This document shows, piece by piece, positions 44,387-55,666 of a DNA stretch of 64,000 nt (its first letter is position 1; each line of letters begins with the position of its first letter). Under the pieces are notes generated by a model. The model did no database searches and was not told the DNA's origin. It saw only the letters and a list, made by a program, of their open reading frames with translations. This stretch comes from Rotaria sordida (Eukaryota > Rotifera > Eurotatoria > Philodinida > Philodinidae), in assembly GCA_905250125.1 (NCBI GenBank), contig CAJNOL010000070.1:1-64000 (forward strand). Reading direction: 5' to 3'. The position numbers were made by a program, and so were the translations under genes.

Positions 44387-45440
44387 GTGAATAAGTACTT
44401 TGAATTCTGTGGCCAAGAATCTAGAAAAAAACAGAAAATAGACATGACGACATTATAGAAGTTTCAGTGTACTATTCTGTTTTTCCAACATTATCTATGG
44501 AAAAACAGCCTAGTTCTTCTCCATAAAAAAAAGGATGATCAAGTCATGGCCGAAGAATGGCAGCATGTTGCTTTATCAGCTCCTCTCACTTGCACACTGC
44601 TAACAGTTGATTGTGCAGAAGCATAATGAAATCTGTTTGCAGTCAAAAAAGTTGACTTCTCATAATGACGATGTGAGGAGTTCAAAAGTATTCAAAAACA
44701 GATTGTGCACTATGCTAAGTAGGCCTAGAGAGATTGTAACTGATGAAAACTTAAAGAACACTGTCGACAGAGGTTATAGTAATAGAACACAAAAAAAACA
44801 CTTCTTTCTCCTATTCAACGTTCGTACGTGAGATCTGTAACGCTTCCTGTTGCCGTATCATACGATTAATATTTCTGATAATTTTTGAAAATTTTTCATC
44901 CATATTTGTGAAATTAGCATCGTTATCGAACACAAAACAAAATAGCAAAGAAGAAACATGTTATCAGCTTTGTTGCATAGTTTTTTTATTATTTTAGTCT
45001 ACATTAAATGAGAGAATATAGAAAGCGCAATGATTAATTAGTACCGAAGAAAGATAAAAAAAGTGAATGAGTAAAGCAAATTCTCAAGTAGACATATGAT
45101 TAACTTTCATTTTCTCCAATAGATCAAACAGAGCGATAGTAAACCTTATAGTAGGCATGGTACAACTAAGAGAATAAGTTAAATATGTTTAACAGAGCAA
45201 ACAACGTGTTTTTTAAAGAAAGTTTTCACATTTTATTGTATTCAAAATTTCGGACGTATCAGAACTAGTGAAAATTGCTTTAGAAACTGGTGAAAATGCA
45301 CAAGTTTGAAGAAAATTACTCATTTTAACGGTATCTTATTTTCTTATCATGTTGAAATGCCTTGTTTTTGAGTGTCTTGTCTATCTATAATTCGAGTTCG
45401 GATATAACTGAGATTTTTGAAATCAATCAATAACCACAAT
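44387..45440. other. Upstream of the GPCR
   Basis: No gene recognised. Presumed promoter region; no motif identified. Confidence 0.35.
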
Positions 45441-46877
45441 AGATAAAAGCAATAGATAAAATTTTATCTAACCTATAATTATAATTCAGATAAGCACGTT
45501 ATTGTAACTACGGCTGAAAAGCCAAAGACTAGGGATGTCGACTTGCATTAGCATCGCATTATTTAGTAGTAATTTTAATACTTTTGTATTAGAATTGCAA
45601 TAATAATTTAATACTTTGCATTAGTATTGAATTAGGATATTTAATACTAAACCTAATTCAATACTAATGACAAAGTATTAAATTATTTTGTTAGTTCTAT
45701 TACAAGAGTATTTGCGTTTTTCTAATAGTATAGAGTGCAAAGAAAACTGACCCCTCGAGATTAAAATGTAACTAAATATTTATTTATAATTATAAAAAAG
45801 AACTAAAATTATATATCAACAGTAACAATAGTGAATATGCAATATATACAAAAGCAATTTCATACAATCTTACAATTAAAAAATTAAAATTAAACAATAG
45901 TTGTTATTTTCCGTGTATATGGATCTATTTCGCATGGTAGTGATCTTTTTTACGTTTAAAAATTAAAATAACCTTCTCACATATTATCTTGTTGAGTTAT
46001 ATATATAAGGGTGCAATTTTTGAGGGGCTTTCTCTCGATGCTAAAAGATTTTTGGGAAGAGATTGCTCTGGTACACTTTCAAAGCAAAAATATAAAAAAT
46101 TTTCATCAAAAATGATCATTTTTGCCTATTTTTTTTTGAGTTCAATGTAATATATTAGAGACTGTTTAAACACGATTTATATTTGAGAATCTTGTTCTAT
46201 CGTGATGCATTTAATAGATCTAATCAAGATACGTTAATTAATACTAAAAAAGAGGAATCTTTAATGGTAATATATGTTGTTATAAAGTGTTAAATAGAAT
46301 TTTCTAAAATTTATAAAGTATTACCTGAGGGTGAATTCAAAGATCCCTTCATATCTCTTGATAGGATTTCTAGAAAGAGCTAAAAATTTGGGTTCGAGCA
46401 TAACTTTTTACGGACTTTCGAATGGTATAACTTATTTCAAAGTCAAAATTTTTCGTACGCATGCTAACTCAGTGGTTTGATGAATCTCTCTTAAAATTAA
46501 ATTTTCAAATATATGATAAAGAAATAGGTTCACATAGGTGGAAAATAACAACTATTGTTTGATTTAAATTTTTTAATTATAAGATTGTATAAAATTGTTT
46601 TTGTATATATTGTACATTCACTATTGTTACTGTTGATATATAATTTAGTTCTTTTGTAATTATAAATAAATATTTAGCTACATTTTAATCTTGAGGAGTC
46701 AGTTTTTTTGCACTCCGTACTACCAATGTTAAGTCAACATTTGTACCAACGATAAAGTTTATCTGAATTATAATTATAAGTCAACTAAACTCTATATTTT
46801 GCTATTATTCTGTAGATATAATAATGTGTTTATCTGAATGATAATAATATAGATAAATGTTACATTTTGCTTTTACC
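45441..46877. mobile_element. Nested inverted-repeat cluster
   Basis: Three layers. Outer arms: 45441-45511 and 46812-46877, sharing tatctgaattataattata-type sequence in inverted order. Middle: an element at 45733-46715 with arms of about 180 bp (45733-45912 and 46540-46715), tips gagtgcaaag and its complement, both containing atatatcaacagtaacaata. Inner left: a separate 136 bp palindrome at 45577-45712. The interior (45913-46539) has no transposase frame. Confidence 0.7.
45577..45712. repeat. 136 bp near-perfect palindrome
   Basis: aatacttttgtattagaatt on the left pairs with its complement on the right, then taatactttg...caaagtatta and attgaattagg...cctaattcaat towards the centre at about 45644. 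The stem would be about 60 bp with few mismatches. Confidence 0.8.
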
Positions 46878-48660
46878 ATATGAAAGGATCAGTAAAAAAT
46901 ACGAAATTTCAATCGAGTGGAATCTAATTAATAAATTTTCATTGAATTTTTGTATTATTGTAATACCAATAGGTTTATGCAAGACTATAATAATCGCATG
47001 AATTCGAGAGTTGTTCAATCAAGTCATTAATAAGAATTGTATGATTCAGATAAGATTAAATATATAATTTGCAAGCATCAAGTTAGAAATATTTGCTGAA
47101 GTTTTGAATATTAGATTACAAAGAAATATGAAAATATCTACTTAATCGATTAAAACTGATTACAATTGTTTGATTATGTTTACTGATTTTATTCATAAAT
47201 ATTTTATTGATATTAGATTATTCTTCACTTGAATGTCTACGACTAAAACTAAAATTAAACTAAGATCGTGCTATGCTGCTCAATTTTTTGAAATCATCTA
47301 TTCTTTACTAGACATCGAAATAAACTGAACTTTTCCAATTTAAATTCGGTCAGATTTAAATATTGAAACATCATTAGTACGCTATCAAAATCAATTAAAA
47401 ATTAAATTTAATCTCTTATCACTTTAATATGCTAACACTAATCAATCACAAGTCGATATGCTTGTCTCAATCCTTTCCAGATTCTTTTTTTTGCTGAGAA
47501 ATCCGTCAAGATTCGTCTTGGCCTTGAAATTCAGTCAAGAGTCTTTCTTTCTTTCGATATATAACGATAGAAAGATTCTTATCGGAATTCCAAGACTAAA
47601 ATCTCTTTTTTTCTTCGCTCTATATATATTTTACTTATACTCATTTTTTGGTTCGCGTTAGACTGGTAACATGATCAAATATACAATAATTGTTGATTCA
47701 TACAGAAAAAAGTTATAGTGGAGATTAACCGGATGAATCCGGCTGCCTTCAGATTGAAGACAACCAAAATGCAAGAGCTTATTTTGTGTTCCGTCGTATC
47801 GTTCAACAATTTTCCATAAGTTGCTGGTTGTTGTTTTTGATAGATTACTATGGTTCGATGGAATTTCTCATTAATAGGGAAATGCACTTATTTTTGAGAA
47901 TTTTAATATATCTCGTTTGTTTGTATGATATCATTTGATAGCAGTCTTCAAAAATACTTATTTTTTGCTCGTAATGACCTATTATTATGTGAGAATAGAT
48001 GCGTACGATTTTTGTCGTTCTTTTTTGTTTTTTTTCCTCCTCTATTATGCGCTCTGATGGTTTCTGATTATCATATCTGATTAGGATTGCATTATGGATG
48101 ATTAAATAATTGTAATGTACTAACACTTTGAAATAACATATTAACTGATGCTTAAGATCAAGTAAATATGTACTTTACGTCATAAATCAAATGGCCGAAT
48201 ACAATGAATTTAATGTTGATCGTATTTAGAATTGAGTTGGAATTAATCAATATATGACGGATAGATTAATAAAATCATCTTCCACGACTATCAACCTTGT
48301 CAATGACCAGTTCGTTATTAACAATTATAAAAGACATGTATTCAATCAATTCACAATTACATTACAGTACAATCTTTCTATTGTGAACATCACTGGGATC
48401 ATTCAAAACTGTTCGCTATATGGAGGTGTTCGCTTTAAACAGTTGAATCATGGTTTGTTGTGTAATGAAGAAAACGTTGCAGAAAAGCCGCTTTTCTATT
48501 AGTCTTAGATAAATGTTTGCCTGCCTATTCTCTTGTTTATCTATTTTTATCCGAATGATTTAAATTGAAAGATTTTTCAAGTACAACACAAAATTTAATT
48601 GTTCTTAAAAAGAATCTTCTAATATTGTTTGTTGTTTTACTTTTGAACGAATTTTTTTTT
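46878..48660. other. Intergenic inside the long inverted repeat
   Basis: Short open frames only; the frame at 48254-48502 (82 codons, plus) matches nothing I know. No other element recognised. Confidence 0.35.
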
Positions 48661-48923
48661 GTATCTTTTTATACGAACCATTCGTACATTTGACTGTCTA
48701 GTTTTTACGTATTGACACCTTTTAATTTTCGTCTAACATTTTGATTTTGATTTATTTCCTAATCACTTATATATATTGTCTTATGTTTTAAAATATTTGA
48801 TACAGAACTAAGTGAAATATTATATTTTTCGTCCAATTTATTTTGTGATAAATCATTACCATCTTTATTATCATGAATTAATAGTATTTTTTCTTGCAAA
48901 GTACGTTCGTATCGTGATGTCAT
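48660..48923 (-). pseudogene. Decayed pogo/Tigger (CENP-B-type) transposase fragment
   Basis: From 48923 the minus strand reads an intact 54-residue frame to a stop at 48761-48759, containing EKILLIHDNKDGN, LSQNKLDEKYNISLSSVSNILK. That is the N-terminal helix-turn-helix of pogo/Tigger/CENP-B DNA-binding domains. After the stop, the same region continues with RRKLKGVNT, another stop, then KLDSQMYEWFV, which corresponds to the second (CENP-B-type) domain start. So this is the 5' end of a transposase gene broken by at least two stops; no catalytic domain is recognisable downstream. It lies 280 bp inside the right arm of the long inverted repeat. Confidence 0.7.
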
Positions 48924-49201
48924 TCTTTACTTTACATGTATAATAGTCGAATCATACACAAAATGCATTTACTCATAGTATTATATACGAAACAGGTGAC
49001 AGAAAAGACAAAAAGGTCAAAAAAACCATGTTCATATTAGAAAAGTTATAATAGCAAAGGAGACCACAAAAAAAAGTACTCACTGTCAAAAGTAAGGAGA
49101 TGTTCACTAGTAGAGATATTATTGTAACTAATTATGTTTAGAAAATATCAAATCGAATAATAATAATCACGAATAATTCTAATTAATACATGATCGGCTT
49201 A

Positions 49202-50090
49202 TTAAAGTCTGTGTTTATATAGAATCGGCTTCAATGTATTATTATTCAACTTTGATAACAGTTAGCAACGAGCAAATGTTTAATGAAATTGACGAAATCT
49301 ACGAATTTGTCTCAAATTACATAGCTCGATATATTTAAATGTAGACTATTCGGTAGTCGATGGCTCACGACAATGAAAGAGAGAAACGTACCTTGGCACC
49401 ACTGTTGTATGAGTTGATGGATCTGTAGCTTCGCACTACCGTCTACTGGAATGTCCAATTTGATGTCGACGATTATTTTTCACTAAGTAATAGACCATTT
49501 CACCAGACAGTAGTGTAAAACTCCATATCCATGAACTCATGCAATAGGAGTATCGAGATAACTTTCTCTCTTTCACTGTAAAGAACTATTGATCACCGTA
49601 TTGTCCAGATTTAAGTATATTGAAGTATTCAATCTGAGACAAATTTGCAGATTTCATCAATTATACTGAAAGAAGTTGCTACAATAATTCAATGAAAAGT
49701 TATTTTACAATAGTATTCACGTTTGACGCGTGTCTTGTAAAATTATGGGTGTCATTTGCATTAATAAGAAAGATACCGTTTTGTAGACAATGAAAACAGA
49801 AATCTTTGAAAAGAAAATAAAACTCGAAGAAACAGATATTAAACAATATAACATTAAAATATAGAGTGGTCCATTCTTCATGGAACATTCGTCACAATTT
49901 AACATTTAATTTGAAAGTATATAAATACAATGACATGTCTCTGCTTTAATAGGTTTGTCCACATTTTATAGAAGATCCATAAGTTATGCAATCAATTCAA
50001 AATTATTTGAATCATCACTAGAGTATTTAAACACAACATGAACCGACAGCTTCATGATACATTAATTTTACATCAGTCATGAAAAAGTGC
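49202..50090 (-). repeat. Right arm of the long inverted-repeat pair
   Basis: Reverse complement of 41966-42519, interrupted by the 376 bp palindrome at 49287-49662 that the left arm lacks. Without it the arm is about 513 bp, close to the left arm's 554 bp. Confidence 0.7.
49287..49662. mobile_element. 376 bp foldback element inserted in the right arm
   Basis: Left end aattgacgaaatctacgaat is mirrored by the complement of aattgatgaaatctgcaaat at the right end. Pairing continues through gtctca, atttaaat, tgaaagagagaaa, atgagttgatggat/atgagttcatggat and actaccgtct/actactgtct to a centre near 49475. The left arm at 42.4 kb has no such sequence, so this is a later insertion. Confidence 0.75.
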
Positions 50091-50591
50091 ATAAAGAGCG
50101 ATATATTGCATTAGAAAAAAAGAATCCGACAATTTGGAAAGTTTAACCCGCACTTATTCTCATGTCGTATTGCAGGTCTCTATTTTAAACTTAGAAAAAA
50201 AAACCACTTTTGATTACAATACTCAAGCTATAAAATATACGATATGTGGCAATTAAGACATGTTTCTTATACTAAGATGTGCCATCATGTTGTACTTAAT
50301 CTATGGTAACTACCTTAATGTAATTATTCTTGAATAACATGCTTTAATTAATTATTTCTTACAATGAAAAATAAAAAGAACATGGTTTTTTTGCATACAA
50401 AATATTTCTTTCGTAGATGGCGACATAGGTCATGTCATCTGTCAAATAAAACAACAACACGCATTGAAAAAAAATAAATAAACAATAAACTATATAAATA
50501 ATCCTGATCATTTTTCGTGTGTTTTCATTTGTAGCAGAACTACTTGATTATTATTGAAAATATTTTATAACGATTTCGTGTTATTAACAAA
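50091..50591. other. Upstream of MAF1
   Basis: AT-rich. No motif recognised; should contain the MAF1 promoter. Confidence 0.35.
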
Positions 50592-51519
50592 ATGAAATTA
50601 TTGGAAAATTCCAAACTTGATGCTATTAGTTCTATTCTATCTTTTGAAACACCTGCTTGTGATATCACAACTCGGTAAGTAAATCAATCTATATTTTTAT
50701 TTAATTATCTTCTTTTTTTTTTTTATTAAATTAGTGTGGAAAGTTATTCATGTAAAATGGCTGGTGATCCAAAAAAATTATATAAACAATTACGAAATGA
50801 ACCTGGGACATCACCGCATGATCTTGAAATTCTTGGTCCTTCACAAACACAATCACCTATATATAATTATAGTTTATTAAATTCTCCAACACAAGTTATT
50901 CAAACAAATCCAATGGCTCGATCAATATCAAGTGATGATGAATCACCGTTAAATAAAACAATTTCACGAAAAACTCTTATTTTTCTTATATCAACATTAA
51001 ACGCATCATTTCAGCCGGACTATGAATTTAGTTCTTGTACAAGTCAAGATTTTAGTCGTGAGACTAATTTAGAGGTGTGTTGCCGTCTGTTAAAGATAAT
51101 TTCATTTCCTTATATTTGACTATAGTTGGTTAAAAATGCTGTTGATTCACGATTCATATCAGTGATGGGTGATTGTTATCGATCGTTATCATCAAAATTA
51201 TGGTCAGTAATTGATGAAGAAATCAATATAAAAGAAAGTGAAATATTTAGGTAATTAAATAATTTGAGAAGAAAAAATGATAATTAATTTTGTTTTTGTT
51301 TTTTCTTTTTGAAACAATAGTTATCGTCCTGATGGAACATCGGATCCATTTTCTGAAAATGGAATTATTTGGTCATTTAATTTCTTTTTTCATAATAAGA
51401 AACTTCGTCGTGTTCTTTTTCTTACATGTCGAGCTGATTGTAAAACATCAACAAATGATGAAGATAATGAAGAAGATGAATCATTAGAATTGAATAATTA
51501 TTTGACATTTGAAGGGTAA
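50592..51519 (+). CDS. MAF1: MAF1, repressor of RNA polymerase III
   Basis: Conserved phosphoprotein that binds and represses RNA polymerase III under stress or starvation, moving between nucleus and cytoplasm. Exons 50592-50674, 50735-51074, 51126-51250 and 51321-51519 give 248 residues. Diagnostic segments: MKLLENSKLDAISSILSFET, ESYSCKMAGDPKK, SRKTLIFLISTLNASFQPDY, DFSRETN, LWSVIDEEI, SYRPDGTSDPF, WSFNFFFHNKKLRR. The Ser-rich stretch (ARSISSDDESP) is where the family is phosphorylated. The acidic tail DEDNEEDESLE also matches. The frame stops at GGG TAA (51514-51519), but ggtaaga there is a good splice donor. A T-rich acceptor at 53192 would allow a fifth exon, 53193-53205, replacing the end with GVMD and giving 251 residues. 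I cannot decide between the two ends. Confidence 0.93.
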
Positions 51520-53192
51520 GATATCAGAGAAAACAAATAGAAGATGAGTTTTAATACATATTCGAAAAAGAATGAAACAATGCATACAATTAAAAAAAAA
51601 AGAGTATCATTTAGGAATAGATGCAATTTTTAGATAATCGAGGATTTACATAATATTCATGATGAATAAGTTAACGAATTCGTTTGGTAGATACAAAAAT
51701 TCTTAAATCTATGTCGAGAAATCTTCATTTTTTCATTCCTGAGATTAAAAATTTCAGTATATGAATAATATTGCTTTATTTAAGTACTCAAATATGTGAC
51801 GTGTTTAATCTCAACAACTCAATACTGAAGATTTCTTAAAATATATTTGAAATTTTCGTATCTATCTGATAATTTAACGATTTCGGTTCCGATTAATTTT
51901 TGGAATCGTCGAACTCTAATTGTATATTCCTACTGCGTAATTAAATACAAACGAATATCAAAACTTTAAATGATAACTTCAAGCAAAACTTCAGAACACC
52001 ATAAATGAAAAAGAAAACACAACTTTACATCGATTTTGAGGCTTGCTCAGTTTATCATGAATTTTGGTGAAAACATGTTGTACTACGATTCATCGGACCA
52101 CGTAGTCTTGTAGCAAACAAAATTCTACATAGTTTTATTGTCCAAATAAAGACTTTGCAATTGAAGTTTAACTCTAAAAAAACAACTTCATTACTTAAAA
52201 AATTACCCTGAAGGATATTTTCAACTTCCTAGTGAAACTTGGATATTCAAAATTGGATGAGTCAAATAGAGAACAAAATTTTCTATCTGTTGATATAAAC
52301 TCTTTGCTTTCGAGATCCTTCATACCTTTTACAAAGCACGAGAAACAATGCGTCGCAATGAGAGTGCATAGAATATATAAATGTGTGAATTGTCATGCGA
52401 AGGCAAAATATGATTTTTAAAAGTGAAGTTCTTAGTTTTGTAAAGCTTGACGTTTTCTATCTTTTGGTATATGAATGAAGATTTTGAGAGAAGAATTCTA
52501 TTTACATTTAATCCAATTTATAATAGTTCAATCATTATTTGTTTTACTTATCGATAAACGAAATTCAATGAATGAAAAAATTTTAATTCAATTTAAGTTT
52601 TGCGTTCTTATCGAGACAAGTTCTAAGTTTGGAATACCTATCATTCGCCACAAATTTTGTTTCCCCAAATCAAATCTCTGAATAAATCCACATTTGTGGA
52701 TAAATAATAATTTGGTCAATCTTGGTAACGAGTTCTTGTGTTTTGGTTGCTAGAACAACTATTGAATATGATCGCGAGACTAGCATTGCTGACAGAACCA
52801 GTCCATTTGAAAAGAAGTGATTGCTGTAATGGATTCTCGGAAAAAGAACTGGTTACTGGACACAGCTCTCAATAAAAGAATTGACTTATAGAACTGTGAA
52901 CTGTCATAGACCTATGTATAATATATCTTATTTCGAAAAAACATCCCTACTTGGTTACTAGGATTGACTAAGTTTTTACTTATTCACAAATATAAATTTA
53001 TTCAGAAAACTAGAATTTATGACAAATGGTAACTCACCCTAAGTTTAAGATTTTCATAGAGATTAACTCAAAATTTTCATTGATAAGATATTTAGAATTC
53101 GAATAAAATAAATTTTGAGAAGAATAGATCTCCATCCTTTGAATATTCTATGTTATTTCATGCTATTTTTAATTTTTTCTTTTTTTTTTTAG
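51520..53192. other. MAF1 3' region or last intron
   Basis: AT-rich, with the palindrome at 51686-51868. No other gene seen. It ends with a long T tract and AG at 53191-53192. Confidence 0.4.
51686..51868. repeat. 183 bp imperfect palindrome
   Basis: ggtagatacaaaaattc and gagaaatcttca on the left pair with reverse-complement copies (gatagatacgaaaatttc, agaaatcttca) on the right, and ctgagattaaa with its partner nearer the centre at about 51777. Confidence 0.55.
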
Positions 53193-53205
53193 TGTTATGG
53201 ATTGA

Positions 53206-55059
53206 TGCAAATGGTTGTAATCCATATCTATTCATATAAACTTTATTCATAAATGTATTCCTATATAAATAGATTATTCATTTTCTTTCCGGTTCTGTAT
53301 ACAAACACACACTAATTGATTGTCATTTGTTGCCAATGTAGATATCTTATAACATAGTGATCAGTTTCTTTTGTCTTTATTAACTCTTTATAGGTACTAT
53401 TTTTTCGATTCATTTCATTTTTTTTCCACTTGTTCGTTTCTCGTTGTACATTGAATTCGAAATCTTACATGCATCAAAAATGAAAAATGTTTGTTTATCA
53501 TTGTATGTTAAGTCTTTTATTTCTAGTAATGTAAACGTATACTATCCTACATCACGAACTAAAAAAAAAACTCGAACAAAAATCATTTTTTATTCCAAAC
53601 AAATATTAATATATGTAGATAGAATGTGAATAAATATAACTTGAAAAACTAAAATATTTATAGTTAAAATCTTAATCACTATTTGGTAAAGAAATCTTCA
53701 ATTTATATAACATGAGTTTAGAAGAAAGATCAATAAGTGACATGATTGCATTAACAAAATCAAACTGATTAATACGCCGGTTTTTAAAAAATAATCAAAT
53801 AATTAGGTAAGTTTATTTTGAAATAAAAATCTTTGAACCGTAGTTAACAATGACAATTTCTACTTAATTTGATAACTCGCTCTGATTCTTCGTGTACGCC
53901 TGGTTCAATTAAGAAGGGTCATGCTTGACAAAAGTTGAACAGAAGATTTCTCGAGCACAAAACGATCAAATATTTTTTTTTAGGTTTTCATATATTCTAC
54001 ATTGATAAATGTCATTTATTTTAAACAATGCTTTTATTACATTTTGAACACTGCGATATTATTTTAAAAAGCGGAAATCATAGTAATATCCAGAGCTGTC
54101 GATCTGGTCTGCTGCCTGCCAGGTCAGATTTTGAAATTATAGCCTGATCTGATCTGTCCTTATAATATGCGGCCTGGCTCCTAAATGTTGGATATCAAAT
54201 GCTGATGTAGTGTCTTATTATTTGAGAATACAGTAACAAATCCATTCGATTCTAGTAACGATTGTTTGAACCAAACGTCAATTTAGTATTGTAGGGCTTA
54301 CGTTCACAGGTCAAGAAATGTTTTAGATTCAAAATGATAGAATAGTAGATTTTGCGATCCTCCTGTGGCAAAAATTGTTTGTCAAATGTAAAAGTTCTTG
54401 CCAGTTTTTATATGTATCACATATTTCCTACATTTTCGTTGTGTATTTTCTATTACCGCTTGTTTGTATGTGTCGTCAAAAGTTGTTTTAGTTATCATGA
54501 TTACATTTTTTCGATAATGCAAAACAGAGCTGATATGATCAAGGATATTGCAGTAATTGAAGCCTTTCTTGAATGAAAAAATTTTATGATTACTATCTTT
54601 CTCTTTTAATTACTACATCGTACAAGAACTTATTATTATCATCTTTATGGAAATAAATTAAGTGAACAACTGAAAGTAGAATGATAGATTAATGTAGAGT
54701 TGTAAAATTAAACGTATTCACAAAATCAGAAACACAATTGGCCTGGCTTGGTCTTCAGGCTACTTTGTGAATTTAGTCTGACCTGATCCGTCCTTATGAT
54801 ATTCAGTCTGGCCTGCCGGCCATTCCGATAGTATCGTTAGAGATGTAAGCCGATGCATTGATCAGCGATCGCGGCTGATATTTGTTGATACATGTTAAAA
54901 AATTTTCTTAATTTGAAGAGATTTTGAAATGAAAAAGAGAGAAAATGATGAAAGAGAACTTATTGACAAAAAACCAGACGGTAACATCCTCAAAAACTGA
55001 TTTGGAACATCAGAAATTTTTGTATCACGTCGACTAAAATCTTCAGCAACTATTTTAAA
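53206..55059. other. Intergenic, MAF1 to PRC1
   Basis: Convergent genes on both sides. Contains a pair of direct repeats at about 54100-54195 and 54735-54830. No gene recognised. Confidence 0.4.
54100..54830. repeat. Direct repeat pair ~0.63 kb apart
   Basis: 54120-54195 (aggtcagatttt...cctgatctgatctgtccttataatatgcggcctggc) and 54755-54825 (aggctactttg...tctgacctgatccgtccttatgatattcagtctggc) are diverged copies in the same orientation. G/C-rich relative to the flanks. Confidence 0.5.
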
Positions 55060-55345
55060 CAACGATGGCTTAGCCGTTTAAATATTATCGAAGGTTGAGC
55101 TACAGTTCGACATCAACGGATCTTCTTCGTTTGTTAGCAAAGTTGTAAAAATCATGCTTTGTTAAGGAGTCTATTAAAAAAAGTTGCTAAGTATGTTACC
55201 ATAATGTTTTAGTAATAAGCCTTTCCAGAAACAAATTTCATAATCGTGAGGTCTGTTGTTTTAGCTACAAATACAAATAAAAATAGTTTACTCAGAGTGA
55301 AAAAATTTCCAGGAATGTGAACTTTTTTGAATAGTGTTAATGACG
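55060..55345 (+). repeat. Dispersed repeat, copy B
   Basis: Matches the reverse complement of 16880-17200 for about 290 bp with many substitutions. No coding frame. Confidence 0.6.
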
Positions 55346-55666
55346 GGGATAGCTGCTAAATTATGATAATCTGAAAGTCATAAATTGGTAAATGAAAATT
55401 TTTTTAGAAATGAATCCAAACATAGAACTAATTTGATTAATAATGATTACTTTTAGATTGTTTTTGGATTAACGATGACTATTTCAAATAGAACGAAGTT
55501 CAATTAATTATTGTTATATAGATAAATATCTGACTTTTTATTTATAATATCAAAAAATCTGACAAATTTAACCAAAGAAATATATCCATAAATGAATTCA
55601 AAACCACAAATAATCTATAGAATTTGTATTAATAAAGAGAAAGAAATATAAACATTTAATAAAGGT

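Noticed and set aside
48254..48502. 82-codon plus-strand frame
   Set aside because: Reads like a plausible peptide but shows no motif, no neighbours and no family match; chance is likely in AT-rich DNA.
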